A program made the translations under genes and the position numbers. The notes beneath the pieces were generated by a model. It ran no database searches, was not told the DNA's origin, and saw only the letters and a program-made list of their open reading frames with translations. A stretch of DNA of 64,000 bases from Lentisphaerota bacterium (lineage in GTDB: Bacteria; Verrucomicrobiota; Lentisphaeria; Victivallales; Victivallaceae), in the NCBI GenBank assembly GCA_015061725.1, contig SUVX01000010.1, forward strand, positions 1-64,000, in the 5' to 3' direction. Numbering within the stretch: the first letter of the stretch is position 1; every line of letters starts with the position of its first letter. Shown piece after piece: positions 35,254 to 44,849 of the stretch.

Positions 35254-36006
35254 TCACAAAAACAAATAATTTTTCTTGTGACCGCCAAGTTTCGGAGCCA
35301 TTTTTTCGGCAGCAGCTTGCATGAAAGCCGGATCAAGGTCGCGGGCGTGTTTGGGACAAATGTCCCGACAGCGCATACAACTGATACAGCACTCTTTATC
35401 GGTTTTGCGGGGATCAGTTTTGTCGATCGCTCCCACCGGACAACCGGCGGCACAAATTCCGCATTTATCGCAAGCATCATTGGCTTCAGGCTTGAAAGGA
35501 ATATCCACAAGTTCCTTGTAGGTGCCATGACTTCCGGCAAGGTTCAACTCTCTGAATACACCGCCATCAAGTTTTGCAGAGATTTTCCGGGCAAATTCGA
35601 TCAACTCTTTGGCATCTTCTTTATCCGGACGACCGGCAGCAAACTGCCTGAAGATGGAGTGTTCAGCCACGGCGGCGACCGCCGCCACACAAATAAATCC
35701 GCAGCTCACAAGGGTGTCCTGCAACTCAGTCAAAGTATCGTCCCACTCCCGATTACCGTAAACGCAATTCAAAATCGCTTTTGCCCCATTGCCGGAAATC
35801 TTTTTAATCCGCTCAACAGCGATCTGCGGAACCCGTCCGGCAAACGACGGAACCGAAACCAGACAAACATCCTCCGCTTGCATAGTCATATTTTCAATAT
35901 CGCAACAAATATCCACCTCGCAAACCCCGCCCCCGAGATTGCCAGCCAGAATATCCGCCACCTTCTTCGTACCGCCCGTCGGGCTGAAATAAATATTATA
36001 ATTCAT
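35254..36006 (-). CDS. EFR1-type flavodoxin-ferredoxin protein
   Basis: 250 residues. An N-terminal flavodoxin-like domain (IYFSPTGGTKKVA, 5-17; SVPSFAGRVP) is fused to two 4Fe-4S ferredoxin motifs: Cys179, 182, 185, 189 and Cys207, 210, 213, 217. Such EFRO/EFR1 proteins are common in anaerobes and move electrons between flavin and iron-sulfur centres; the partner is unknown. ATG 36,006 follows AGGATAAAA. A broken relative lies 1.9 kb downstream at 33,256. Confidence 0.9.
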   Translation of the reverse strand: MNYNIYFSPTGGTKKVADILAGNLGGGVCEVDICCDIENMTMQAEDVCLVSVPSFAGRVPQIAVERIKKISGNGAKAILNCVYGNREWDDTLTELQDTLVSCGFICVAAVAAVAEHSIFRQFAAGRPDKEDAKELIEFARKISAKLDGGVFRELNLAGSHGTYKELVDIPFKPEANDACDKCGICAAGCPVGAIDKTDPRKTDKECCISCMRCRDICPKHARDLDPAFMQAAAEKMAPKLGGHKKNYLFL

Positions 36007-36245
36007 TTTTTATCCTATTGTAAACTTGCCTATTGCTCCCCAAAAATGTGAATCGGTGATTTTGAAAATCCCATGGATATTACACTTCTGTCAATTCCAA
36101 CTGTCTATCAAAAGCAAATTGTTTATTCTTATTATATTTGTTTTTCCTTTTTGAACGGGTAGAGAGAAATAAATAATTTCCATGGATAAAGCAATCCTCT
36201 CTTTTTTAGTTTCAATACTCATGCTCTTTTCCATAAATCGCGAGG

Positions 36246-39200
36246 TTATTCTAGGGCGATATGCCAACTTTCTGGAGAAATTCTTATATGTCCCTGAAAA
36301 AAAGAATTATTTGAAAATGGAGCTATGTAAAATCGTACAATTCCGGCATGAATATCAACTAACGCCAAATCATATTTATCTCTGAAATCCTCAGATTTGG
36401 CAGTTTCATATTCAAGGTTAGACATAATAAAACTATTATCCTCCGTAGCTTTTATTTCTAAATACCTAACTTCGCCATTGGACGTTTCATATGAAATATC
36501 GTAATGTCTACTATCATCCGCATAACCTTGTGTCGCCGATAACGAAGACCAAATCTTTATATTAACGAACTGGTTTGAGCGTTTTTTCATCTCTCTGACA
36601 ACAAGCAATTCTGCCTTAGTTCCTTTTGCTTGTAATTCTTGAGAAGAAGCATAGCGAATGCCTTTTTTCTGATTTTTTCTTGATTTTCGCAGATTTTTCT
36701 GATGAGATGATTCAGTACGATTTTCTTGCACTGTTGGTCTGTCAATGACCTCAAAAACTACATTGTCAAAAATTCCAGTAGTAGATGGAAAATCAATATC
36801 CGACTCCGTTCTCTCTTCCATAAGAGATTTGTGAATCAATTTATCTCGCAATACATCGGTATTACCTTCAAAAAATAACAAGCTACGAACATCCGCATCA
36901 AGCTCATTCCCTTTAACTCCTGCTTCGTTTAAGATAGAGTAATAATGCGATAAAAAGTTTGGAGCATTAACCTTTAACAAAGATAAAGAGATGTCATATT
37001 TCTCTTTAACTACTTTAATGAAATAGCTATTTATTTTTTCTTTATCTGCCAACGGAAACGATTCTGCAAGAATTTTTGCATAAGGAGCAAGCCACTCATC
37101 ATTATTTTGGGTATAATCCTGTAAAATTTTACAGTAATCATATTGTTTTACAATGCATTTTTTTTCAATTTGTTCATGTAAAATAAAGGCAAACGAGTCC
37201 AAGAATTTTTCAGTCAAATGCCTTAGTTCACAGATGAAAAATTTATACAATTGAGCTTTGACAAATTCTCCACATTGAAAGTTTTTTACATCTAACCATC
37301 GTAGAAAATCATAGACCTGTTCGTAGCTCATATCCTTTAAAACTTTGTTACAACAAGCGAGAGTTTCATTTGTTTTTTGCGTCAGATTTGCGATACATTG
37401 CAAGCGAGTTTTTTCTGAAGATAATAAATCTTTTTCTTCATCAGTAAGAGGACGCTGCAAAATATTTTGCCAAAGTGAGCACTCTTCATCACTGAGTCCC
37501 AATGCTGCTAATATCCGCTCCCATTCAGCGTGCGAAATTTCCCGCTCTCTATAGTAATCAATTTCTTCAATTGAGTTTTTTAGAACATCTCGAAATTGCC
37601 CAGCAATTGAAGAACCAGTCAATTTGAATAATATACAAAGCATTTCCCCCAATGCCATGCAAAACTCCGGTTTTTTAAGAGCACTTGACAAATCGCGTTG
37701 CGCTGTACATATGATGAATCGATTACTTTCATCTTGAATTAATTCACCTGGATTCATAGAATATGACTCGCCATAAAAGTCATACTTACAATCCGATACG
37801 ATTTTGACATCCAAATTTTTCAGCAGGGTTACGACTTCTGATATCTTATTTTCATCTAAAGTCTGCATTCTCTTTGCCAAAATATATGGTCTTCGAGTAA
37901 GGAGTAATTCCTGAACTGCTAATGTCAACTCCTGATTTATTATCTGCAAGTTTACTGAAATAGATTCATGTTCCAGCCGTTTAATACCAAATAGTTTTAC
38001 CACAGATTCCGCTCCCACGCGACTTCCTATTTCAAGCTTATACAATTTGTCAAGAAGTTGTTTGGCAAGAATATCATTGTCCCAATAATAGATCATATTC
38101 CGATTAACCAGTTCTGGAGTAGAATGACCTTTGTGGGCAATAAGTTTATCAAGTTTCTCCGCCGCCAATTCGGAACATCGTGCCTCTATGGTATTTTTCT
38201 CCTCGGTGGAATTAGCAGAATCAATGTGATAACGCAGAGCATCTCTGACTTTTTGATAAAATTTTTGCGTTCCTCGTCCACCGGGGAAAGATGCCAACAT
38301 TTCATAAAGATTTTCTATTGGAATGTTGTGTAATCTTCTGGCAGCCCCCAACTTGCTCAACAGGATTCTGCGCTGTTCATCCGGGATATTATTCAATAAG
38401 ACGGAGTTACCAAGCTGCGTACCATCTGCACTAAAATCTTCTTCAATTGCGTAATATTTCAAAGCATTCAGTAAAGGATTAGAACGTAACATATATGACA
38501 TATAACTGGATTCAAAACGCTGTGTTTTGCATGTTTTTTGAAAATAGGATGCAGTTTGTGGTGATATCAGCAAGTCGTAACATTTTTTGTCTCCAAATAT
38601 TATTTTTACAAATTGCAACAAAGCAGATATTTTATTTGATGCATCAATAAGTTCAGGAATAATATCTGGACAAACAATGAAACAGTTATTATATGGACTA
38701 TAATACTCCCCTAGACGTGCTTTGGTAAAATCCAATACATTTAGGTTTGTGCCTTTAATACCTTCTTGTATGTATTCTCTATCTTCACCACAATTTACAT
38801 ATAGTAATGGTAAACCGAGACTTACACCTATAAAATTATGAAAAAAATCAACGACATCATTTTCAGAACATTGGAGATAATTACACCAAAATTGAATAGT
38901 TCCATACAACTGCCATCTTTCCGATATGTTTTGTTTTTCGGAAAGTAACGATGACAATCCGATGGTTCTTGATTCATCCCACAACGTAACTTCATTTACG
39001 GGGTACTGTTTGCCATCACCTGCCAAAACAAAAAAATCATATCCCATATATTCTGAAAAATTTGTCGTATTAACTATCTCAGAAAAGGTTTCATATAAAC
39101 ATTTAATGATTCTTTTAAACAACTCGGAATTTTTATACTGTTCATCTTTTGAAAAAGAAATAATGCGGTCTTTCATTTGACTGATATCAGACGCAGAAAT

Positions 39201-40745
39201 GTCACAAATATCTTTGAGTTTCCTTACCATATCTCGATTATCACGAAACTTATATGCAGAATCTTCCGAGCAGCAAAAATCAACTAATTTGGGATGAACA
39301 TATCTTATGTTCAAAAAATCAGGAGCATTTCTTAAAAACTGTCCACAATTAACATATGCAGTATTGGCAGTAATTATATTCCAGTTGCAATCAGGTAAAA
39401 AATCTACTTTGAGTAAATAATTTCCTTTTTTAACCTGCATGATGACATTAATAATTTCTGAATAAATTTTTAACGCACTCTGTTCATCCGTTTGGGCAAG
39501 TGTGCAAATATCTGCTACAAGGTATGATATCGTTTTTGCGAAGGTATAAATATTTCCTCTACATTTACTAACAAACTCCGCATCCCAACCCAACAATAAA
39601 TGATTTTCAAAATAATCAAAGTCAGTATGATTCTTTAAAAAAACGGCAAGTTCTTCGCAATAACAACAAACTTTATCCAGAGTTTTATATTTCCCCTTGA
39701 CGGTGGGAAAAATTTCAGCATTGCTTAATGTTTCTTCTATTCCGGCAATTAAGCAATTTAAAGGTTCTTGTAATCCGTCCTGCGAAAAACACAGCATTTT
39801 GTACGGGCGCCAATCACATACCCCAATGGCTTCATCACATTCGGCAATATACTCTGCGAGCTTGACTAAACATTGTCCTACGGTCTGCATTGTGTTTTTA
39901 TTATCATCTGATGGAAGAATTCTATTTCGTGCAGCATCCAAATCCACATTGGCGTGAACAATACATGGTAAATTTAAAAATACTTTTGTCGGGAAAAAGG
40001 AATAAAAAAATCTTTCCTCTTTCTTGACCGGATATCCATCTTCTCGCCATGCAATAGCAATTTCAGAATCTTCATCCTGAAAATTGTATTTCAACCACGT
40101 ATTTTGAGAATCGCTATCACTCAATATACAACTAGAAATATAAACATCTGGGGAAATACGCTTCTTCTCTTCCCATTCACTACGATTCATAATTCTAGGA
40201 GAATCATCATTTACAATGATTGATATTTGTTTAATATTTCTTACAAAAAACAATATATTGGGGCGTAAATCATTGATTTGAGATATAATGTTATCTTCAT
40301 GTGTTTGGTCAAAATGTATCGTTATAGATGTAGACTTGGGCTCCGTATTTGCCGTTTTTACTTCAGGAGTCGCCAAAAGGGAAATAGGACATTTATCTTT
40401 TGCAACCGCTAAACAATTTTTTAATAAATCATCACAACCGTCATTTTCCAATTTACTTTTGATTTCAGCCCATTTGCTCCATGCTGTTTTTTCATCAAAA
40501 TCACAGTGCAACCCGGCGCTGTCAATTTCAATGTGAGATGACCAATTTAACACTGCTCGGAATCCGAGTCCTTTATTCCCGATAGTTTCTCCTTCAGTAA
40601 AACTTCCAGTTACCAATTGTTTACTGGAAAGATCTGCTCTCATTATTGACCGAAATCCATCCCTGCTGAACGGGATAGTGTTGATGCCTTTATTGGTAAT
40701 AATGATCCGGGGATCGGAGTCTGTAGTAATAACTTTGATTTCCAA
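36246..40745 (-). CDS. Giant GHKL-ATPase/DUF3883 protein, 5' truncated, probable defence gene
   Basis: 1,499 codons. The N-terminus matches sacsin/Hsp90-like (GHKL) ATPases: RIIITNKGI resembles the G1 box and TIGNKGLGFRAVL (54-66) is the G2 box. The preceding N-box (E..xNA.DA type), essential in this fold, is missing. No ATG with a ribosome site exists; the frame opens at a TTG, and an in-frame TAA lies 18 codons upstream. The C-terminal ~130 residues form a DUF3883 nuclease-like domain, with HYDISYETSNGEVRYLEIKA giving D...E-x-K. GHKL plus DUF3883 proteins are often found in phage-defence islands. It is AT-rich compared with core genes. It is probably inactive through the lost 5' end. Confidence 0.72.
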   Translation of the reverse strand: MEIKVITTDSDPRIIITNKGINTIPFSRDGFRSIMRADLSSKQLVTGSFTEGETIGNKGLGFRAVLNWSSHIEIDSAGLHCDFDEKTAWSKWAEIKSKLENDGCDDLLKNCLAVAKDKCPISLLATPEVKTANTEPKSTSITIHFDQTHEDNIISQINDLRPNILFFVRNIKQISIIVNDDSPRIMNRSEWEEKKRISPDVYISSCILSDSDSQNTWLKYNFQDEDSEIAIAWREDGYPVKKEERFFYSFFPTKVFLNLPCIVHANVDLDAARNRILPSDDNKNTMQTVGQCLVKLAEYIAECDEAIGVCDWRPYKMLCFSQDGLQEPLNCLIAGIEETLSNAEIFPTVKGKYKTLDKVCCYCEELAVFLKNHTDFDYFENHLLLGWDAEFVSKCRGNIYTFAKTISYLVADICTLAQTDEQSALKIYSEIINVIMQVKKGNYLLKVDFLPDCNWNIITANTAYVNCGQFLRNAPDFLNIRYVHPKLVDFCCSEDSAYKFRDNRDMVRKLKDICDISASDISQMKDRIISFSKDEQYKNSELFKRIIKCLYETFSEIVNTTNFSEYMGYDFFVLAGDGKQYPVNEVTLWDESRTIGLSSLLSEKQNISERWQLYGTIQFWCNYLQCSENDVVDFFHNFIGVSLGLPLLYVNCGEDREYIQEGIKGTNLNVLDFTKARLGEYYSPYNNCFIVCPDIIPELIDASNKISALLQFVKIIFGDKKCYDLLISPQTASYFQKTCKTQRFESSYMSYMLRSNPLLNALKYYAIEEDFSADGTQLGNSVLLNNIPDEQRRILLSKLGAARRLHNIPIENLYEMLASFPGGRGTQKFYQKVRDALRYHIDSANSTEEKNTIEARCSELAAEKLDKLIAHKGHSTPELVNRNMIYYWDNDILAKQLLDKLYKLEIGSRVGAESVVKLFGIKRLEHESISVNLQIINQELTLAVQELLLTRRPYILAKRMQTLDENKISEVVTLLKNLDVKIVSDCKYDFYGESYSMNPGELIQDESNRFIICTAQRDLSSALKKPEFCMALGEMLCILFKLTGSSIAGQFRDVLKNSIEEIDYYREREISHAEWERILAALGLSDEECSLWQNILQRPLTDEEKDLLSSEKTRLQCIANLTQKTNETLACCNKVLKDMSYEQVYDFLRWLDVKNFQCGEFVKAQLYKFFICELRHLTEKFLDSFAFILHEQIEKKCIVKQYDYCKILQDYTQNNDEWLAPYAKILAESFPLADKEKINSYFIKVVKEKYDISLSLLKVNAPNFLSHYYSILNEAGVKGNELDADVRSLLFFEGNTDVLRDKLIHKSLMEERTESDIDFPSTTGIFDNVVFEVIDRPTVQENRTESSHQKNLRKSRKNQKKGIRYASSQELQAKGTKAELLVVREMKKRSNQFVNIKIWSSLSATQGYADDSRHYDISYETSNGEVRYLEIKATEDNSFIMSNLEYETAKSEDFRDKYDLALVDIHAGIVRFYIAPFSNNSFFQGHIRISPESWHIALE

Positions 40746-40874
40746 AGAATCTGACTTTTGGTCATCGTGGACTCTTTCGGTCCGGGACGGTATACGTTAT
40801 TTTGTGCCGATTAAAAATTTGAAACAGAAAAACAAACTGATTATTAAAGAAATTTAAAATAAAGGAAAAATTTT
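40746..40874 (+). promoter_or_regulatory. Promoter cassette of the zinc-ribbon array, copy 1
   Basis: On the plus strand TTGAAA (40,819-40,824) is followed after 17 bases by TATTAA (40,842-40,847), then AAAGGA as ribosome site before ATG 40,875. The stretch 40,818-40,886 is repeated almost base for base at 43,134-43,202, and a decayed third copy starts near 44,771. The cassette abuts the broken 5' end of the GHKL gene on the other strand. Confidence 0.75.
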
Positions 40875-42251
40875 ATGGCTGAAATACTTATAAAATGCCC
40901 GGTGTGTTCCGGGGTGTTGAAGATCCAATCCGAATGGTGCGGTCAAAATATTCAATGTCCCTTGTGTCAGAAAACGATCACAGCTCCTGAAGCCCCGGCA
41001 CCTGCAGGACCGCAGGCTGCTCAAACTGCAACATCCCCTGATGCGGTTAAAATGAGGATCAATGACGACATTGAAGCAACTCCGGAAAAAATCGTGGAGA
41101 TGCTGACGGCTATGGACGACGGGAAAGAAGAATTTGTTACCCTCAGCAATGGCGACGAATTTTTGCAGACTTGCCCGGTTAAAGAGACAAATCTTTTTCA
41201 TTTGGAGTACAACTCCGGAATCGATGGCGCACGCATCAAAGAAATTGAAGTGGATAGTCTTGATGTACTCCGACAGGCTTTTTTGAAGTTTTATAACCGG
41301 GATCTTTCTTTCGAATCTGATTTCGCCTGGAGAGATGATGAACATACTGAACCTGCAGAAAGTGCTGAAAGAAAAAGCGAGCCTTTGTACTTGGGATCCG
41401 CTGTCGTTTTGCTGATCGGTATCGCAATTATTTATTTGCTTGCCATGTGGCTTTTCGGCTCCTGGCCGCGTACCGTTTATTGGGTACTTTTCCCGATAAC
41501 GGCCATTGTAGCCGGGGGATGTTGGGGAGAAAAGATGGAATCAGTCAAATTCTGCGGAGTTGGCATCGCATTATTTCTGCTTGGCTTCGGCTGGTGGACC
41601 CATACGACCTGCTTGAAGCAAGTCCGTGAACAAGAGGCTCTGGGCGAACGGCAGAAAGAGAACTGTTTGAGCGCAAGTGTCACGCATCAGCAGAATATTC
41701 TGCAGAAATTTTCCGGAAAGACGACGGTTTTTCTTACCACGGAATGGGAGGCCAATGTTTCGGACATCCAAAAGGGAGATGTCGATAAAGAATGCCGCTA
41801 TGTCGTCACAAAAAAATATTTGGGACAGGAAATCAAAACGATTCCTACGGATGAGGTTATTCTTTCATGCAAAAAACACTCCGATCACCTGATACGGGCT
41901 CAAGTGTTCATTCTTCATTTTGCCAAAAATCATAATACCGGCAGCGGCAGCAAAAACTCGTCCCGGGAGAAACGTGATGCAGAACAAGATAAACTTGGCT
42001 GTATGACACTTTGTCTTGCATACGGCACTGCCGTAAAAGTGGCAGCGCATTCTGTGGGGAATGTGCCTCCTGAATACACCCGTCTGACAAAAGCATGGGA
42101 AACAAGAAAGTTTGACCATATTAATGTCTCTCCGGAATGCCGGTATGAGATAAATAAAAAATATGAAAATAGGGAATTAGATAAAATTCCTAAGGGAACT
42201 GTCGTTTTAGGTTGCGTAAAACATAAAGATCATACCGTTACTTTAGATTAA
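40875..42251 (+). CDS. Zinc-ribbon array protein 1: ribbon, cytoplasmic domain, membrane helices, duplicated C-terminal module
   Basis: 458 residues. The N-terminal module KCPVCSGVLKIQSEWCG...CPLC gives two CPxC knuckles (about 8-30), followed by a Pro/Ala linker. Next come an unrecognised domain (EEFVTLSNGDEFLQTCPVK) and two to four membrane helices (about 175-255). The last 140 residues contain two similar units: ECRYVVTKKYLGQEIKTIP...CKKHSDH and ECRYEINKKYENRELDKIP...CVKHKDH. No named family fits. It is the first gene of the plus-strand array, with its own promoter and AAAGGA site. Confidence 0.75.
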   Translation: MAEILIKCPVCSGVLKIQSEWCGQNIQCPLCQKTITAPEAPAPAGPQAAQTATSPDAVKMRINDDIEATPEKIVEMLTAMDDGKEEFVTLSNGDEFLQTCPVKETNLFHLEYNSGIDGARIKEIEVDSLDVLRQAFLKFYNRDLSFESDFAWRDDEHTEPAESAERKSEPLYLGSAVVLLIGIAIIYLLAMWLFGSWPRTVYWVLFPITAIVAGGCWGEKMESVKFCGVGIALFLLGFGWWTHTTCLKQVREQEALGERQKENCLSASVTHQQNILQKFSGKTTVFLTTEWEANVSDIQKGDVDKECRYVVTKKYLGQEIKTIPTDEVILSCKKHSDHLIRAQVFILHFAKNHNTGSGSKNSSREKRDAEQDKLGCMTLCLAYGTAVKVAAHSVGNVPPEYTRLTKAWETRKFDHINVSPECRYEINKKYENRELDKIPKGTVVLGCVKHKDHTVTLD

Positions 42252-42289
42252 CAATAAATAGCCTTTTGAATTTGCAGAGGGAAATAATT

Positions 42290-43108
42290 ATGTCTGAACA
42301 AAAAGTCAAATGTCCTTTATGTTTTCGAGAACTGATGGTGCAAACCGAATGGGCAGGGATGGAGGTCCAATGTCCTTTGTGTCAGGGAACGATCCGGCTT
42401 CCGGAGTTTCAGGCTCCCCCTGCCGCAGTTGCTGCTTCAGTTGCCGCCGCACCGTCGTACCAGCCGCTGGCTGAGGTGAACTGCGAAGGACAAACAGAAG
42501 AATATGAGGAAGAACTGACACAGATGCAATCTTTAGCCGCTATCGCTTCAAGTGTTGCCATTATTTTGTATCTGGTCGGGCTTGTATTACTTTTTACAAT
42601 AAGCGACTGGGGGGCAGGATTGATCATAGTTGGCATTATATTGTCATTTTTCGGCTTTATTTTCAGGAAACGGGTCAAATTTGTTCTTGAACCCGGTGAG
42701 CAAATCATTCTGACCTGCCGGCTGCATGACTCTGACTCCGACACCTATTTTACCAGAATCACTGACAGGAGGGTTGTTTTGTGTGCGGTCGAATATCCCT
42801 TTTTACCTGTCGTACTTGCCGGTCTGCTTGAGATTTTTTCGAAGCCGAAAAATATAGCATACGCCTGGAACATAGAAGATATACAATCCGTAGAGATCCA
42901 AAAATCATTTATGAACAAGAAAATGGTCATAAGAACCAGTGCAGAGGAACTTGTCTGCAGCTATGATGCAATGTTTATGAAGTGGTGGAAATCTGACGAA
43001 AAGTATAATGCAAAGGCTTTCAGAGGTTCCAACGCAACATTAGTTATGACAATCGCAGCAGCGATCGTAATAGTAATTGTTATTTTCATACTGTCGCAAC
43101 AGGGATAA
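42290..43108 (+). CDS. Zinc-ribbon array protein 2: ribbon plus membrane-bound PH-like domain
   Basis: 272 residues. The ribbon KCPLCFRELMVQTEWAG...CPLC is followed by an Ala/Pro linker, two membrane helices (SSVAIILYLVGLVLLFTI, GLIIVGIILSFFGFIF), and a domain like bacterial PH/YdbS-type modules (KFVLEPGEQIILTCR, TYFTRITDRRVVL, IEDIQSVEIQ). It ends in one last helix (TIAAAIVIVIVIFIL). PH-like domains of this kind are membrane associated; the role is unknown. I start at ATG 42,290 (MSEQK), preceded by AGAGGGAA, rather than eight codons earlier. Confidence 0.75.
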   Translation: MSEQKVKCPLCFRELMVQTEWAGMEVQCPLCQGTIRLPEFQAPPAAVAASVAAAPSYQPLAEVNCEGQTEEYEEELTQMQSLAAIASSVAIILYLVGLVLLFTISDWGAGLIIVGIILSFFGFIFRKRVKFVLEPGEQIILTCRLHDSDSDTYFTRITDRRVVLCAVEYPFLPVVLAGLLEIFSKPKNIAYAWNIEDIQSVEIQKSFMNKKMVIRTSAEELVCSYDAMFMKWWKSDEKYNAKAFRGSNATLVMTIAAAIVIVIVIFILSQQG

Positions 43109-43133
43109 TGGAACAAAGATTTAATATTGAAAG

Positions 43134-43202
43134 TTTGAAACAGAAAAACAAACTGATTATTAAATAAATTTAAAATAAAGGAAAAATTTTATGGCTGAAA
43201 TA
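43134..43202 (+). promoter_or_regulatory. Promoter cassette of the zinc-ribbon array, copy 2
   Basis: TTGAAA (43,135-43,140), 17 bases, TATTAA (43,158-43,163), then AAAGGA and ATGGCTGAAAT. It matches 40,818-40,886 almost perfectly, through the first codons (MAEI) of the gene. The duplication thus carried promoter, ribosome site and start of the ribbon together. Confidence 0.78.
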
Positions 43203-44207
43203 ACGATCAATTGTCCGCATTGCAACGTGCAGTTGGATATGGATGAATCCTATTTTGGGGTGGAGCTGGAGTGTCCCCAGTGTCATAATAATTTCACACA
43301 GCCCAAACCGCAGACTTCGATCCCTGTCGCCGCCGTCGCCGTTCCCCAGGCAACTGCCGTTCCTCAGGCAACTGCCGTTCCTCTGGCAACTGCTGTTGAC
43401 GCCGTGCCTCAAGCCGCTGCCGTGCCTCAGGCAACTGCTGTTGACGCCGTGCCTCAAGCCGCTGCCGTTCCTCAGGCCGCCGCCGTTCCTCAGGCAACTG
43501 CGGCAGCTCCCGGTTACGGTCAGGCGGCTCCCGGATACGGACAGGCGGCTCCCGGTTATGGTCAGGCCGCTCCCGGTTATGGACAGGCAGCTCCCGGACA
43601 GGCAGCTCCCGGACAGGCAGCTCCCGGTTACGGTCAGGCCGCTCCCGGTTACGGTCAGGCGGCACCCGGTTACGGTCAGGCGGCACCCGGTTACGGTCAG
43701 GCGGCCCCCGGTTACGGCCATGCCATGCCCGGTTACGGTCAGGGGATCGAGCGTTTTGACTGCATGTATTTTGAAGCACTCAAGAAGCAGTTTTTTATTT
43801 GGTTGATGATTGCTATTCCCACTTGCGGTTTGGGATTGATCGGTGCAATGGTTTACCAGTTTATATTGCTGTACCGCTGTTGGCAGATCGCCATTTATCG
43901 TGCAAATCAGTGCGGCTTGGAACTTCCCCCTAATATTACTCCGGGTAAAGCGGTCGGTTTTTTCTTTATTCCATTTTTTAATATTTCTTGGGTTTATGTT
44001 GCATTTGTGCGATTGGGACAGATCTTTGACATGCTTCAGGGAAGAAAATCCACGCCATTCGGACTTATGTATGCAATCGCCTTCTGGGCAAGTAATGTGC
44101 CTTATGTGAACACGATCGCAGGTATCGCCCTCATTGTTTTCATGATTTTGTGGTTTTATGAATATAACAAAAGGGTGGTTGAATTGGTGGAAAATCGTCA
44201 GTTTTGA
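43191..44207 (+). CDS. Zinc-ribbon array protein 3: ribbon, long low-complexity repeats, four-helix membrane domain
   Basis: 338 residues. The ribbon NCPHCNVQLDMDESYFG...CPQC leads into about 130 residues of repeats, first VPQATA/DAVPQAAA and then about ten GYGQAAP units, encoded by ~24-bp DNA repeats. The C-terminal 150 residues form a membrane domain (FFIWLMIAIPTCGLGLIGAMV, GKAVGFFFIPFFNISWVYVAF, NTIAGIALIVFMILWF). The GKAVGFxFIPFFN motif is seen in membrane proteins of PVC bacteria with GYF-like or ribbon heads. The flexible linker would set the ribbon well away from the membrane. Confidence 0.78.
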   Translation: MAEITINCPHCNVQLDMDESYFGVELECPQCHNNFTQPKPQTSIPVAAVAVPQATAVPQATAVPLATAVDAVPQAAAVPQATAVDAVPQAAAVPQAAAVPQATAAAPGYGQAAPGYGQAAPGYGQAAPGYGQAAPGQAAPGQAAPGYGQAAPGYGQAAPGYGQAAPGYGQAAPGYGHAMPGYGQGIERFDCMYFEALKKQFFIWLMIAIPTCGLGLIGAMVYQFILLYRCWQIAIYRANQCGLELPPNITPGKAVGFFFIPFFNISWVYVAFVRLGQIFDMLQGRKSTPFGLMYAIAFWASNVPYVNTIAGIALIVFMILWFYEYNKRVVELVENRQF

Positions 44208-44554
44208 AAAATTATATTCTGTTTTTCTGTATGGCAGTCGGGGCATTGATCGTCTGTTACTTTTTCGATCCGGAAAAAACATATCTTTCTTTGCCCTGCC
44301 TGTTTAATAAGATGACCGGAATATTATGTCCGGGGTGCGGGATCACAAGAGGCATACATCATCTGGTGCACGGGAAACTCTTGTACAGCATGCAGTGTAA
44401 TGCTTTATTGTTTTTTTTTCCGCCGTGGTTGTTTTTTCTCTTAAAGTTTCCGCAGGAAAAAAAATGGCTACTCATCACAGGTTTTATGCTGATAGCATTG
44501 TATACCGCGTTACGGAATTGCGAGAGTGCCGTATTTGCGATCTTACGTCCATAA
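44204..44554 (+). CDS. DUF2752 membrane protein
   Basis: 116 residues with three membrane helices and the DUF2752 signature GILCPGCGITRGIHHLVHGKL followed by MQCNALLF. DUF2752 genes often lie beside CD225/TM2-type small membrane proteins, and here the gene is coupled to the ribbon/four-helix gene: its TTG start overlaps the previous stop (TTGA, 44,204-44,207). The start codon is inferred from this overlap, since no ATG is available before the first helix. Function unknown. Confidence 0.82.
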   Translation: MKNYILFFCMAVGALIVCYFFDPEKTYLSLPCLFNKMTGILCPGCGITRGIHHLVHGKLLYSMQCNALLFFFPPWLFFLLKFPQEKKWLLITGFMLIALYTALRNCESAVFAILRP

Positions 44555-44849
44555 ACGTATATTGAAAATATCTCTAAAACAAGTTGAAGGAAAAAATGAG
44601 TTTTAATTTCTGTTGCAGCAATTATGGCGTTGTCCCAGCTGCAGCAGACTATTTGCAAGTAAATAAACAATAAAGTTATTACAGGTGTTAATTATTTTTG
44701 AGCTGCGCTCAGGAATAATTTAATATGATCCACGATCAACAGATGAGATTTTTTTAAGCTTGTTGAAAGTTTGAAACAGAGAACAGACCGATTCATCAAA
44801 TAAATTCAGAATGAAATTAAAATGTGGATAATTAAAAGGAGAACGGTAA
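44555..44849 (+). other. Gap in the array with a relic gene and decayed promoter copy
   Basis: The ~295 bases hold a 25-codon relic reading frame (44,596-44,673), a 45-bp repeat of the end of the next gene (44,641-44,685 matching 45,249-45,294), and near 44,765-44,830 a mutated copy of the array promoter cassette (tttgaaacagagaacagac). No other gene is visible. Confidence 0.7.
44596..44673 (+). pseudogene. Internally deleted zinc-ribbon relic
   Basis: After GAAGGA a 25-codon frame reads MSFNFCCSNYGV, then PAAADYLQVNKQ. The first part resembles the start of the gene at 45,305 (MSFLFNCPNCG) and the last part the end of the gene at 44,850 (GAADYLQGE). It looks like a paralogue reduced by an internal deletion that fused head and tail. 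Confidence 0.55.
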
